NCBI GenBank assembly: GCA_947650285.1
Contig: CANTFL010000535.1
Coordinates: 1-64,000, forward strand
DNA length: 64,000 nucleotides
From: Hyaloperonospora brassicae
Lineage: Eukaryota > Oomycota > Peronosporomycetes > Peronosporales > Peronosporaceae
Direction: 5' to 3'
In this document: positions 1-10,103 of the stretch, piece after piece
How positions within the stretch are numbered: the stretch's first letter is position 1
Layout of the letters: each line of letters starts with the position of its first letter
The notes under the pieces: model-generated
Told to the model about the DNA's origin: nothing
Seen by the model: the letters and a program-made list of their open reading frames with translations, nothing else
Databases searched by the model: none
Made by a program: the position numbers and the translations under genes

Positions 1-880
1 TGTACATATCGAAGTTGTCGTAGCTGCTTAGCGATCGCCACAAAATAGAATGCTAGTGCCGCGATCACTGAGAACGCGACAAGAGGCTGCGTAAGAACCA
101 CATCGTCTGTCGTGGACATCGTCAAGGCAAACGTGTTGGTGATCACATGCAACACGAGGCAAACGACGACGGAGCCAGAGACTGCAAATTTAAGCGCAGA
201 AAGAGCCCCACGAGAGATGCCCAAAGCACCTGAAATGCCACGTAGGATGCCGAGTATTGTGCTCCTACGTGTCTCGCATTGGCCAGATGGACGGCAGCAA
301 ACATAGCAGCAGAGATCACAGCACTCCATCTGACACTTTGCAGCCGATTGATGGATACTAGCACCACCGCTCCTCGAAAAAAGAGCTCCTCCTTCATCGG
401 TGCAAGCAGCAGCTTCTGTATGATTTCTGTCGAGGCAAGCAATCCGTTTGGCCGATACATTGCGTTTCTGACATTGGTCCATGACACTACAGCCGGTGAC
501 GTCGTTTGTTGCTGCAGCAGCACGAGCACGACTGTAGCCACAAAGTGCAGTGTCATCGATACGCTACAGGTCCTGATGCCGCTCCATCCAAACCCCGTGA
601 ATCTTCGCGCGAATTCTCGCTTGGACCGTCGAACGAAACAGCTCATGAAAGCCACAAGACCCCAGGCATACGCTACAGTCTCGCAGATCTGCTGGATGAA
701 AGTGTTCTCCAACACTATATCCTTTGCAGCTGCAGCAAGTAACACGTGTAAGAGGCTGCACACTAGCACTCCGATCACGGAGCTAGCAAGTAGCAGCAGG
801 AAAGCGCCACCGGTGACTAATGTCAGCTCCGGCACCAGCACAATGCATCGGATCACGACCAGAAAATCAGTCGGTGCCAT
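1..880 (-). CDS. CPBP-family (CAAX protease/bacteriocin-processing type) intramembrane protease, 3' end frame-shifted, partial at window edge
   Basis: The minus-strand frame opens at an ATG at 880; a non-ATG extension reaches 928. It encodes a multi-pass membrane protein: hydrophobic runs near residues 5-55, a segment around TVAYAWGLVAF, then MTLHFVATVVLVLL, and two more toward the C-terminus. The family motifs are visible: EExxxR in KEELFFRG, then FxxxH in FAAVHLAN. The third motif HxxxN (HVITN) lies at about 149-135 but in a different frame; the first frame stops at 143. A one-base shift between about 150 and 240 would join them, and the second frame stays open to position 1. CPBP enzymes are membrane-embedded glutamate metalloproteases of endomembranes; the substrate is unknown. 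The break may be a real mutation, a sequencing error, or an unrecognised intron, so functionality is uncertain. Confidence 0.6.
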
Positions 881-1529
881 AGGCTGCTTGGGAACGACTC
901 CATCCGAGTCGAGTGTCTGGAGCGCCAAGACGCCGTTGGGTTTCGCACAGAGCCACCTCTAGTCGACCACTGCGTTCATTTGCCTTTACTCGACCAATTG
1001 GCTTTTTCTTTGCAAGTACGTTCGGACTACAGATCCGCGGATGGAGTACAAACGGTCGGAGCAAAGAGCGGTCTTGCTCAGAATGGCGTCACGACAGCTT
1101 ATGGAACTGTTCTGCACATCCAGCAGTGCTTCTTGCTGTATTAGCAGCGTATACAGCTGCTATTGTCATTGCATCATTGATGTGCGACAAGCGCTTGCGT
1201 CCCATTTGATTGATCGTGACTGGAACAGCCAGGCACAAACTGCACACCGCGACCAGCGGATCGAGTTCTTGCCTTGCAGAGCCTCTAAGCTTTGACTGAC
1301 TTTGCTGTACCGGGCGAGACTTACTGAACTTGAGACGTAGTACTGCCCCTCGCCCTGCTCGAGTCTCCTGGTAGCAGCGACCCACCAAACAGCGTAGCAG
1401 ACTCTACGGTAACAACGAGCACTGCATTGCTTTTGCTTTACTCTTAACACGATGTAATGGGGATGCTGCTGAGTACATTGCAACAAGGTGGTTGTCTGTA
1501 AGTTGAAGAAATCGATAACGCGTCAACGA
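881..1529. other. Upstream region of the CPBP gene, no clear gene
   Basis: This stretch separates the CPBP start from an opposite-strand ATG at 1530. Short open frames exist on both strands; a minus-strand one near 1089-1388 has a hydrophobic run but no recognisable domain. I see no Inr match good enough to call. It could hold a divergent promoter or a decayed first exon of the protease. Confidence 0.3.
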
Positions 1530-1591
1530 ATGAGTGCGAACACAGGGCAAGTGCCGAAGTGGTCAGCCACTGCGTCGTATGTTGATCCGAC
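1530..1591 (+). pseudogene. 5' part of an ORF split by the copia insertion (continues at 6841-7156)
   Basis: If the copia element and one copy of its CCGAC duplication are removed, the ATG at 1530 reads without a stop across the junction through 6841 to a stop at 7156, giving about 125 codons. The protein starts MSANTGQVPKWSATASYVDP. No family is recognised. A second frame over 6886-7045 is cysteine-rich (it contains CAAKSCGHH) and could be the true second exon if an intron ending at the GCAG near 6918 is used. Either way the insertion separates the first 20 codons from the rest. Confidence 0.35.
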
Positions 1592-1966
1592 TGTTAGAAG
1601 ATATCGTTTCTGACAAGTCGCGAGGGTCAAGGGCAATACCCCGTGACACGGTAAGTTACAATCGTACCTGATTGGCTAACAAGTTTGACATCTTGACAGA
1701 TGGGACGAGGCGACGATGTCGCCACGTCGGACCACCAGGATGTTGCGACATATGAGACGAGGCGACGAGATTACCATGTCGTCTTGTCGATGTCGTAACA
1801 GGTGGGACGGAGCGGGATAGACGTGCACTATAGACGGTATAGTTGCAGTCCGTTTCGCATGCATGTGTAGGTATTAACGAACGAGGGAGGTTAATGCTTA
1901 AATATATTCACTTTTACTTCTACATCTTCTGGAACAAGTTCATCAACGAACACTCATCATTTTACA
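1592..1966 (+). repeat. 5' LTR of copia element
   Basis: 375 bp, TG...CA type ends, one mismatch to the 3' LTR. It contains an internal repetition of GGGACGAGGCGACGA-like words and an AT-rich TTAAATATATTC stretch near 1900 that could be its promoter region. Confidence 0.95.
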
Positions 1967-1978
1967 GGTTATGAGCCC
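1967..1978 (+). promoter_or_regulatory. Copia primer-binding site, complementary to the initiator tRNA anticodon arm
   Basis: Immediately after the 5' LTR stands GGTTATGAGCCC, whose complement GGGCTCATAACC matches the anticodon stem-loop of eukaryotic initiator tRNA-Met (CAU anticodon in the middle). Drosophila copia is known to prime from a cleaved half of tRNA-iMet in the same region. The ATG at 1971 that opens Gag lies inside this site. Confidence 0.75.
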
Positions 1979-3503
1979 AAAGAATCGTGTTGCCGGCGCA
2001 GCTCAAGGAGCCACACCCGCTGCGGTGGTTGATGGTCGAGAAACGACCGAGGACCACCAACTAGAAGAAAAGTCGGCAGTGCCCGCGGCGGCACTGGACA
2101 AGATGCTCGCCATGCTTGGCGACTTGTCGGAACGGATGGGCAGGATGGAATCCTCCCAACGCGAACAAGTTGGAGGCCAACGCATGGAATCTGCGGAGTC
2201 GAGCGTCTTTGGTTCGGTTCTCGGTTCAGGGGCCGGTATAACACTTCAGGCTTTGGAGCATACCCCACCCCCTAAACGTTCACCGAATGTCTCGCCGGCC
2301 ACCTACTTCGGTGCCCGACGACCGGCTCTGGCCGGGGAACACATGGTTGACGCGCCGGCCCAGGCAAATGTCAACCATGGAATGGCTCGGGGTCTCGAGC
2401 CTGGAATTCAGGGACATGCCATGCCCGCGGGAGTATACCCGGGTATGCAAGTACCAGGTCCGGTGCAACACCAGCCCGGACAGGTACACCAAGGTGTACC
2501 GGATGGACGCCAAAGGAAGCTGGCTTTGCAACCTTTTGATGGAAAGGAGCTCTACCATGGCCTTGGGAGTGGTTTCATTGAATGGGGCAAGGAATTTGTC
2601 CGGCAGGTTGCGTTCTCGGAACGCGCCTGCGGTTTTGGATGGCCTGAAGATATCAAGGTGGATGTCCTCGGCCAACACCTCGCTGGTACGGCGCAGAAGT
2701 ATTACCGGCGGCAGGTGGAAACTTGGTGGTCTGAGAGCCAAACCTTGGAGCATGCATTGCAAAGGTTACTCCAGACCTTCAACACCAAGATAACACCTGC
2801 CCAGAGCATGAAGCTGTTTACTGCTGCCAAGTCACCCCAGCGCAGCTGGACCGAACACTTCCTGTACCTGACCGCTGTGAGCGACGCATGTGGAGGTGCG
2901 GACAACCTCGTACTGGACAACATCGTGCATTATGCCGATCCAGCCATGCGGACGACTATGTTGTCCCGCCTGAATTTGAACAGGATTGACTATCTTCGTC
3001 AAGCTGAAGAGCTCGCGCAATTCGCACAGTCAACGGAACTTGAAGTTCGCGTGAAGCACTTCGGTCGGGATGTTGTCAACATTGTTGAACCAAACAAACA
3101 ACCCAAGAGGATCGAACGGACCAAGAAACAACATGGCCCACAGCGATCCAAGCAGTGTCACCTGTGCGGCAGCACCGGGCATCTCAAGATGAACTGCCCA
3201 AAAGGTACCAAGAAGAAGCAAGATGCAGATTTCGTCTTGGCTCTCCCTGTACATCGGACGATTTCGCCAAGTCACTGGGTGCTGGACAGCGGCTCAGGTC
3301 GTCACCTGATTAACGATTTGAGCTTGCTGGAAGATGCGGTGGACTGCAACACCAAATGCTTCACCGCTGCGTCGGACAGTGAACCACTTCGGATCACCAA
3401 GCAAGGAAGTGTGATGATCCGGGTCAAAGCACTTGGATTAACTAAGACAATACGTCTTCTCGATGTTCAATACGCATCAAACTTGGAGTGCAACATCATC
3501 TAG
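1971..3503 (+). CDS. gag: Copia Gag and start of protease
   Basis: The 510-residue frame starts at the ATG within the primer-binding site. The N-terminal 190 residues are low-complexity and Gly/Pro-rich. A copia-type Gag domain follows (about 190-380), then a CCHC zinc knuckle CHLCGSTGHLKMNC near residue 400, and then an aspartic-protease start with the DSG motif in WVLDSGSGRHL near residue 440. Gag forms the virus-like particle and the protease matures it. The frame ends at a TAG at 3501 inside the protease-integrase spacer, and the same frame continues open beyond it, so this TAG is an internal stop in a formerly longer polyprotein. Confidence 0.85.
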   Translation: MSPKNRVAGAAQGATPAAVVDGRETTEDHQLEEKSAVPAAALDKMLAMLGDLSERMGRMESSQREQVGGQRMESAESSVFGSVLGSGAGITLQALEHTPPPKRSPNVSPATYFGARRPALAGEHMVDAPAQANVNHGMARGLEPGIQGHAMPAGVYPGMQVPGPVQHQPGQVHQGVPDGRQRKLALQPFDGKELYHGLGSGFIEWGKEFVRQVAFSERACGFGWPEDIKVDVLGQHLAGTAQKYYRRQVETWWSESQTLEHALQRLLQTFNTKITPAQSMKLFTAAKSPQRSWTEHFLYLTAVSDACGGADNLVLDNIVHYADPAMRTTMLSRLNLNRIDYLRQAEELAQFAQSTELEVRVKHFGRDVVNIVEPNKQPKRIERTKKQHGPQRSKQCHLCGSTGHLKMNCPKGTKKKQDADFVLALPVHRTISPSHWVLDSGSGRHLINDLSLLEDAVDCNTKCFTAASDSEPLRITKQGSVMIRVKALGLTKTIRLLDVQYASNLECNII

Positions 3504-4541
3504 TTTGGGAAACTCGAGTCGAAGGGATGCATCCTTGAGTATCGAGAAGGGAGGCGTGTCATGGTTTCGCAATCCGGTGGACTACCTATCATGGATGTCG
3601 ATCGGATCAATAGTGTACTGGTCGTTGAAGTTTTCACTGGAGCTACGACCAATGGTTCCCATGGTTTCGGATCACCAATAGAAGCTATCACGACGGTCGT
3701 CGACGACATCAAGAGTAGCACAAGGAACAACGTTCAACATGGAACCCTGTTTTATTTTCATCACTGTCTAGGGTACTTGTGCTACGACACCATCATAAAG
3801 ATGGCTCGGGATCCCGCATCTGGTATCAAACTGACTGATACCAAGCGCGTCAAGTGCTTAGCCTGTGCACAAGGCAAGCAGACAAAGAACCGACAATCGC
3901 ATTAGGACAGTGGGTTGAATTCACCCATTGACGTGATCGGAGGCGTGGTCTGTTCAGACCTGAAAGGTCCTGTGACCCCCCGTGATCGACTCAGCAATCG
4001 ATACCTGATCAATTTCATTGATCACAGGTCGAATTACTGCCGGGTGTTCCTAGCGAAGACCAAAGATGCTGCTGCGATGCACTTCAAGAATTATTTGGTG
4101 GTTTTCGAACGCCAATTTAATTGCCGTATACACGTTTTACGTACAGACTGTGGAGGCGAGTACAAGCCTCTGGATGTTTTTTGCAAGGAAGTCGGTGTAT
4201 CTCGCCAAGTGAGCGAGCGTGACAACCAGGCCAGCAATGGCAAGGCCGAGCGCACGCATCGCACTATCATTAATATGGTGCGAAGCATGGTGTTTGCAAG
4301 TAAGTTACCCTCGACGTTTTGGGGTGATGCTGCAGAATATGCAGCAAACATCTTAAATCGAAGTCCTACCAAGGCTAACGAAGGTAGCACCTCACCCATC
4401 GAGATGCTAACGAAGAAGACACCCGCCTTAATTGACATTGTGGTTTTCGGGTCCTCATGCACTGTGCATAAACGACCTCGAACAAGTCATTGGGTCCCCG
4501 TGGCAAACAGGGGATCATCATCGGATAAAGCGATGAAATGA
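3504..4541 (+). pseudogene. Copia integrase region, same frame as Gag, interrupted by TAG
   Basis: Reading continues in the Gag frame from 3504 with one further TAG at 3903. The N-terminal zinc-binding region is present (CLACAQGKQTKN with its two cysteines), but the upstream H-x3-H pair reads HHCLGYL, with tyrosine where the second histidine is expected. The catalytic core follows: Asp in CSDLKGP, Asp in RTDCGGEY, Glu in NGKAERTHR. The frame then ends at 4541, while the remainder of pol is one frame over, so a single-base indel near 4505 separates integrase from reverse transcriptase. The integrase joins element cDNA to the chromosome. Confidence 0.8.
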
Positions 4542-6466
4542 AAGGCTATCGGGTCTTCATACCAATGGATCATGTGGTGGTAGTAACTCAACACGTGAAA
4601 AACGTCGAAACCTTGGATAACATCCGAAGGCCAAACATGACCAAAACGTTACATGGTACCGAAGGTCAGGAGGAGCTCGGTGACCAAGGTGGCACGAGCA
4701 AATCAAGTGCAAGGCCATCAGAATGGACTCGTGATCCACACATGACACGATCACGCCGAAATGACGAAGATACATCAAGCGAAGTCACTATCTCAGGTGA
4801 GGGTGTCGACATCGTCAACGCTGTTCGGGACCCAAAAAACTATGGCGAGGCTGTGCGAAGCGACAGCAAGGATAAATGGGCTGTGGCCATCAAGGATGAA
4901 CTCGACGCACTGGAGGAGAACGGTGTGTGGGCGGTTGTCGTTCCACCTGACAACGCCCACATACTCCACAATAAATGGGTTTTCAAGACAAAGACCGATG
5001 CTGACGGGAATGTCGAGAGATACAAGGCCAGACTCGTTGCATGTGGAAACGAGCAATTGTTTGGAGTCGACTACACCTTGACATTTGCCGCGGTTATGGA
5101 ACTCGGGACAGTCAAGGTGATCCTGGTCCTCTCACGCAGATGGAATGTGCCTGCTCGTCACGGCGATGTGCCAAACGCATATGTCAAGGCCGATCAGGAA
5201 AAGGACCTCGACATCTACATGAAGATACCAAGTGGTATGCAAGTTAACGAAGACACCTTGGCCTATCATGGTGTGGACGCGACCAAACAGCTCGCACTGT
5301 TGCTCAAGAAGTCTTTGTATGGCTTAAAACAAGCTGGAAGATTGTGGAGCAAACTACTGCACTCCAAGCTGACCGAGTTAAACTTCAAACAATGCACGAC
5401 GGACATGTGCCTCTATGTCAACCGAACCGGTACGGATGTAACGGTTGTCGGTGTTTACGTCGACGACCTACTGGTGACTGGAACTTCGAACGCTGTCGTC
5501 GGACAATTTTTCAAGGACATGGCATCTCTCGAGATCAAGGACCTCGGCATTGTGAACAAGTTCCTCGGACTGAGGGTCAAGCTGAACGAAAATGAAGGCT
5601 ACGTGTTGGACCAAGAGGTTACCATCGACTCACTGCTAAAGGAACATGGACTGGCTACTGCTAACGGTGTTCGATCTCCAATCGGAAACGAATGCAACGA
5701 CGACGATGAGTCGAACTCAGAGTCATTAAAGCCGACCGCCAAGAATGGAGATGCAAGCATCAAGGCCTTTCAGTCACTCGTCGGAAGTTTACTGTGGATT
5801 GCGCGTTGTACTCGGCCGGACATTTGTTTTGCGGTACACCGGGCAACCCGGCAAACCCACAAGCCGACGGTCAAGGATTGGAGAACGGCGAAACGAGTCG
5901 CGAGGTATCTGAAGGAGACCAAGACGTTGAAGCTATGCATCAACAGTTCACAAGGCGTGGACGTCCCAATCAAGATTGAGAGCTGGAGCGACGCGGACTT
6001 CGCTGCGGACAAGTCGGACCGCAAGTCGGTCACTGGATACGTCCTTACTGTGGATGGCGCTGTCGTTTCATGGGCGTGCAAGAAGCAGACCGGGGTGTCG
6101 CTAAGCACAATGGAAGCTGAGTTCATTGCAGCGTCTCACGCTGGTCGCGAACTACTGGGTTTGAAGGAGCTGTTTGGCGAGTTAAACATGAAAATCGTCA
6201 AGCCAATGCCGATGTGGATGGATAACCAAGCAGCCATCAACTTGTTGAAGATCGAGAAGAGTTCGTCAAGTGCCAAGCATGTGGATATTCGTTTCAAGTT
6301 TATCTGCCACTACGCACAAGCAAAAGAGATTGAACCACGCTTCATCAAGTCAGAGGAGATGATTGCTGATCTCCTGACTAAGGCACTACCGGCACCAAGG
6401 ATGAAGGATCTGCGCGCGATGTTTAAGTTAAAGACCCTTCCGGATACGATTAAGGAGGAGTGTTAG
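4538..6466 (+). CDS. Copia reverse transcriptase and RNase H
   Basis: The long open frame, 642 codons from an ATG at 4538, ends with a stop inside the 3' LTR. RT motifs are intact: YGLKQAGRLW, then the YVDD catalytic box in VYVDDLLVTG. RNase H follows with its acidic residues in SDADFAADKSDRKS, MEAEFIAASHA and MDNQAAIN. No disabling change is visible within this part. Just upstream, the same frame contains a stop in the integrase tail, so this product is not fused to the earlier domains as the sequence stands. Role: copying element RNA to cDNA in the particle. Confidence 0.85.
   Translation: MKGYRVFIPMDHVVVVTQHVKNVETLDNIRRPNMTKTLHGTEGQEELGDQGGTSKSSARPSEWTRDPHMTRSRRNDEDTSSEVTISGEGVDIVNAVRDPKNYGEAVRSDSKDKWAVAIKDELDALEENGVWAVVVPPDNAHILHNKWVFKTKTDADGNVERYKARLVACGNEQLFGVDYTLTFAAVMELGTVKVILVLSRRWNVPARHGDVPNAYVKADQEKDLDIYMKIPSGMQVNEDTLAYHGVDATKQLALLLKKSLYGLKQAGRLWSKLLHSKLTELNFKQCTTDMCLYVNRTGTDVTVVGVYVDDLLVTGTSNAVVGQFFKDMASLEIKDLGIVNKFLGLRVKLNENEGYVLDQEVTIDSLLKEHGLATANGVRSPIGNECNDDDESNSESLKPTAKNGDASIKAFQSLVGSLLWIARCTRPDICFAVHRATRQTHKPTVKDWRTAKRVARYLKETKTLKLCINSSQGVDVPIKIESWSDADFAADKSDRKSVTGYVLTVDGAVVSWACKKQTGVSLSTMEAEFIAASHAGRELLGLKELFGELNMKIVKPMPMWMDNQAAINLLKIEKSSSSAKHVDIRFKFICHYAQAKEIEPRFIKSEEMIADLLTKALPAPRMKDLRAMFKLKTLPDTIKEEC
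6453..6460 (+). other. Copia polypurine tract
   Basis: AGGAGGAG abuts the start of the 3' LTR at 6461, the expected place for the plus-strand primer. Confidence 0.75.
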
Positions 6467-6835
6467 AAGATATCGTTTCTGACAAATCGCGAGGGTCAAG
6501 GGCAATACCCCGTGACACGGTAAGTTACAATCGTACCTGATTGGCTAACAAGTTTGACATCTTGACAGATGGGACGAGGCGACGATGTCGCCACGTCGGA
6601 CCACCAGGATGTTGCGACATATGAGACGAGGCGACGAGATTACCATGTCGTCTTGTCGATGTCGTAACAGGTGGGACGGAGCGGGATAGACGTGCACTAT
6701 AGACGGTATAGTTGCAGTCCGTTTCGCATGCATGTGTAGGTATTAACGAACGAGGGAGGTTAATGCTTAAATATATTCACTTTTACTTCTACATCTTCTG
6801 GAACAAGTTCATCAACGAACACTCATCATTTTACA
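6461..6835 (+). repeat. 3' LTR of copia element
   Basis: 375 bp, matching the 5' LTR except at one base (A at 6486 against G at 1617), followed directly by the CCGAC target duplication. Confidence 0.95.
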
Positions 6836-6840
6836 CCGAC

Positions 6841-7156
6841 AAGCGGCGCTGCGCTGCCAACACGTCCATCGTGTAGCTGTCGCACGCTGCAACGGCTGCA
6901 AAATGCATCTTGCCGCAGGAGCTCAATGACTTCAATGAAAAAGATTCAGGGCTACCGCAGTGTGCTGCCAAGTCCTGCGGGCACCATGCTCCTGACGTTT
7001 GCTATGTGTACACGCGCACTAGCTGGAATCGTCTCGCGCTCTAGACCATTCACGCTTTCTTATGGCTTTCGTCAAGCTTTGGTATTCACTTTCGCCCACT
7101 TCATTCCCCTCTCTTTCCACGGTGTAGTGAGAAATGGCGGACTCCTATCGCTTTGA
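6841..7156 (+). pseudogene. 3' part of the ORF split by copia
   Basis: Continuation of the frame that starts at 1530. It stays open to 7156 once the element is removed. The C-terminal third contains two hydrophobic runs. See the entry at 1530 for the alternative, cysteine-rich reading of 6886-7045. Confidence 0.3.
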
Positions 7157-7999
7157 TCGGTTCCGCTGTACCAAGACTTCGTTGGCAGACAGCGACGAAA
7201 ACGCAATGGGCGAGAAATGGTGCTTTTTCGTGCGTACGAAGGGCTACCCCAATGTCTGTCTCATAAGCTTCTCGTCTTCGGTTGCAAACGTCTCGCCTCG
7301 CTATTCTTCTTCCGCGTTTTGTACAAGAAGCCCACGATCAAGATGCACCTTTCGCTTGCACAAAATCCGCAATATTGTCGCCTCATTCGTCCAGATTGCC
7401 GCGAAACGCGTCATGGTCGGCCTCTGAACGACCTTATTACAGGATCCTGTCTGCTCGTTCTTGACGATCGGAACCTGCGCCAACCTCGCATATTGGGGCT
7501 CCCGAGTTCGCCAGTATGCTCCCGAGCAAGTGAGTGATTCGGACAGCGTCTCCCAATGCGAGTACGCACGCAGTTACTATCGCCCTTTCGAGCCGTCTTG
7601 CTGTGATACGGCGCTTTTTCCGTCGTTTTGTCGGTCACGAGAGCTCCACGCTGGACTCGCATGTGCTTGCACCTCACGAATCTCCCTTCCAAAGGGTCCA
7701 TTCGGCTCGTGTCATGCGGCACATATCAGTAGAAGGCTGACGTTTGGGCCGACAGGACGCGTGGCTAGCACGTGGTCGTGCATCCGCTGTGTGCTACTTC
7801 CACGCGATACATCACAAAAAGAGGGGTACGCCGGGCCACGACTGGGGTACCGCCAAACAAAGCACGAGCACAGTGTGAGTCATTTTGAATGACAAAGAGA
7901 ATGGCAAATCAGTCTATTTAACTGTTTAAGGTTGCGAGATGTCCTGTCTATAGTTCCTGAGCTTGGATGGCAACCCGGTGCCCAGACGAGTCCGGTGGA
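7157..7999. other. Anonymous sequence, no supported gene
   Basis: Several short open frames occur on both strands, none with a recognisable domain, signal peptide or promoter. The plus-strand frame at 7461-7892 is cysteine-rich by chance composition only. I see no repeat or RNA gene. Confidence 0.3.
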
Positions 8000-8530
8000 T
8001 GTACGGGGCGTGTCACGTTAAGTGACGCTCTCGGATGTGTCTCACGGGGCTGCTAGAACCAAGGGATAAACGTGTATCGTTGTTTCCTGTCGCGGCCGCC
8101 CGGGCGGCCGGATTTTCAAAATATGTGCAAACGCTGAAGCGAAGGCACGTATCGTAGCAAAACCCTATGAACCGCTTTCGTGGCCCCATGATCTGATTTG
8201 TGCGCATACCCTGAGCAGTGACGCGTGGCGCGGGGGCGCCGCCGACCGTAAACGTCCCCCCGGGTCTACGCTTGCGCAACCTTAGGCCGCGCGAGAAGTA
8301 CCCCAAGGCACCCACCCACCATACTCCGGCTTCCGCAAGGAAGGATTCCCACCGAAGATGGGCGCCCATAATCAGGGGCTGGGGCGTGATGTGACTTGAG
8401 CGTGACCGCGAATATTTGGGAATCCGGTCGCAGTATTCTAATACCTGCTCGGAAGTCGAGAAACTTTGCGCGTTTAAGAGCAACAACGTGCCGTGAGCGC
8501 TCGTTACCAAGCAAACAAACAAACGAATTT
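8000..8530 (+). repeat. Possible gypsy LTR fragment
   Basis: The piece starts TGTACGGGGCGTGTCACG, which resembles the TGTAACGGGG starts of other LTRs in this window, followed by a GC-rich stretch with a near-palindrome GGCCGCCCGGGCGGCC around 8095. The 3' end cannot be fixed and no target duplication was found. An open frame on the minus strand (8013-8522) runs across it and is probably accidental. Confidence 0.3.
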
Positions 8531-9168
8531 AAGAACGATTTTTGCGAGTATGTTGACCGTTTCACAAGTGGGGTGCGGTCAACTCAATGCATGCGATTTT
8601 GCGATAGAATTTTTCCTGACATCCACGTGAGAGAGGATCATAAGGTTTATATACCATTATGACCGACAAGCTTACAGAAATGCCATCAGCATTAGCCACT
8701 CGACGGCTGTGGCATTATTATCATACCTGTCGTAGGTCGAGTAAGCAGGTCAATAACGTCGTTTGACCGTCATTACAACCATTCGCAATGCAATGTAAAA
8801 ACACATCGTCATCGATTGCATCTCGACGTCAACAAGAATTTCTATCTAATTAATAGCGATGAGAACATTTGATGACGGCAAATTTCGGACGTGGACTTAG
8901 GTGCCATGAAATGACGCCTTTGTGGGAGAAAGAAATCTGAACGTCGATTGAGTGTTTGAGAAGTATACGATATCGGTGTGCCTCTACCTACAGTACATCA
9001 ATCTCCTCCTCGCTGGCTAAGTCTGCTGGCTCGAGACGTCAAGCATTACGAGGGAAACTCTTCAGAGGGCAGGTTGAAACGGGTATCCAGTCCTGGGGGC
9101 AGACAGGGCGCGAAAATCGCAGAAAATGTCAGGTACCAAACCAATCACCCCCGATAGGACGCTAGTGC

Positions 9169-9690
9169 TTATGCACGGTACCGACTAAATTCACGTTCTA
9201 GGCAAGTCCGCTTCGTGGGACCGAGATTCGCACTCGGCGACCGGACCGACGAATCGGAAGCTGACGTAGAATCGCAGGAACTAGGTGGGGTGGCAACCGC
9301 TGTCGCCGTGACCCACACCTTGGGGTCTATGGGTTGTTGCTCCCCTTTTGGTTTGCACGCTACGTTGCCTCCCGTAGCGCACGCGGCGGGAAGAAAATCC
9401 TTCCTTCCATGACCTGAGCCCCCCATCGAAATGCTTTCCGCCCAGGTCAAGGGAACTAGTATTCCGGCTCGTTGGAGGTCGTCGTCGCTTGGCCTTGTTG
9501 CCCGAAGGCGCAAAATGGGAAGGGAATGACGCCTTCGTGGCGGTTTGCCGAAATAAGTTGTAAGAGGCCTGATTTCTTTTTACTACTGTCGTCATTGTGT
9601 TGGCTCGTTTGCGGACGTCTGAACGAAGCAGAATCTACTGCAGCGCAAATGAGATTGGAGCATCGACAACACTCGACGAAGTAGCACAAC
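9169..9690 (-). pseudogene. Degenerate ORF of unknown origin, two overlapping frames
   Basis: Minus-strand frames at 9456-9689, 9281-9595 and 9169-9513 overlap. The last has a Ser/Thr/Ala/Asp-rich tail typical of a low-complexity linker. Together they may be one decayed protein with frame shifts. No family is recognised, and no Inr or signal peptide is visible. Confidence 0.2.
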
Positions 9691-9919
9691 TCGTCAATTT
9701 TGTAGTGGGTTCATATAGATAGTTCGCACGAGTTAATTACAAATCAAAAGCAGCTAATGGTATGTCGTTTAGAAACTTTACGCCTTCTTGCTCTTTGTTC
9801 TCATATCTACGATGCCTTCTCAGACAGTAGCAATTGCCGTCGTACGACGCGATTCTATTGTGGGCAGACTGATGCGTGTCGTCATTAATGTTTTTTCTTC
9901 AGGGAGAGGTACACAATTC

Positions 9920-9975
9920 CATAAAGTAGTGCGAAAAACTTATGGTGCATAAAGTAGTGCGAACTACTTATGGTG
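9920..9975 (+). repeat. Two-copy 28-bp tandem repeat
   Basis: Copies at 9920-9947 and 9948-9975, each beginning CATAAAGTAGTGCGAA and ending CTTATGGTG; two bases differ. Confidence 0.85.
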
Positions 9976-10103
9976 TCCGTTCTGTTGGCTATCCCATACG
10001 TCAGCCGCCCGCATGTGGCTACATACTGAACAGACCTCCGGACATATCCACTGTGTCGAATCAGCGACTTTCTTCCCCGACACCGCTGGACGCGGACACC
10101 TCT

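Larger units (their letters stand above)
1592..6835 (+). mobile_element. Ty1/copia LTR retrotransposon, complete, young, with disabled pol
   Basis: The LTRs at 1592-1966 and 6461-6835 are both 375 bp, begin TGTTAG and end TTTACA, and differ at one base by eye (1617 against 6486). A perfect 5-bp target duplication CCGAC flanks the element (1587-1591 and 6836-6840). The order gag, protease, integrase, reverse transcriptase, RNase H is that of copia. The internal region has two in-frame TAG codons and a frame change, so this copy cannot make an intact polyprotein by normal decoding. The near-identical LTRs imply recent insertion. Confidence 0.95.

Noticed and set aside
279..962. 227-codon plus-strand ORF
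   Set aside because: Mirror of the CPBP membrane-protein frame on the minus strand; no domain of its own.
1547..1580. tRNA-like A-box sequence (GCCGAAGTGGTCAG)
   Set aside because: No matching T-arm (B box) within tRNA distance on either side, including across the copia insertion, and it lies within an open frame.
8013..8522. 169-codon minus-strand ORF
   Set aside because: Lies across an LTR-like, GC-rich stretch; composition does not look like a real protein and there is no promoter.
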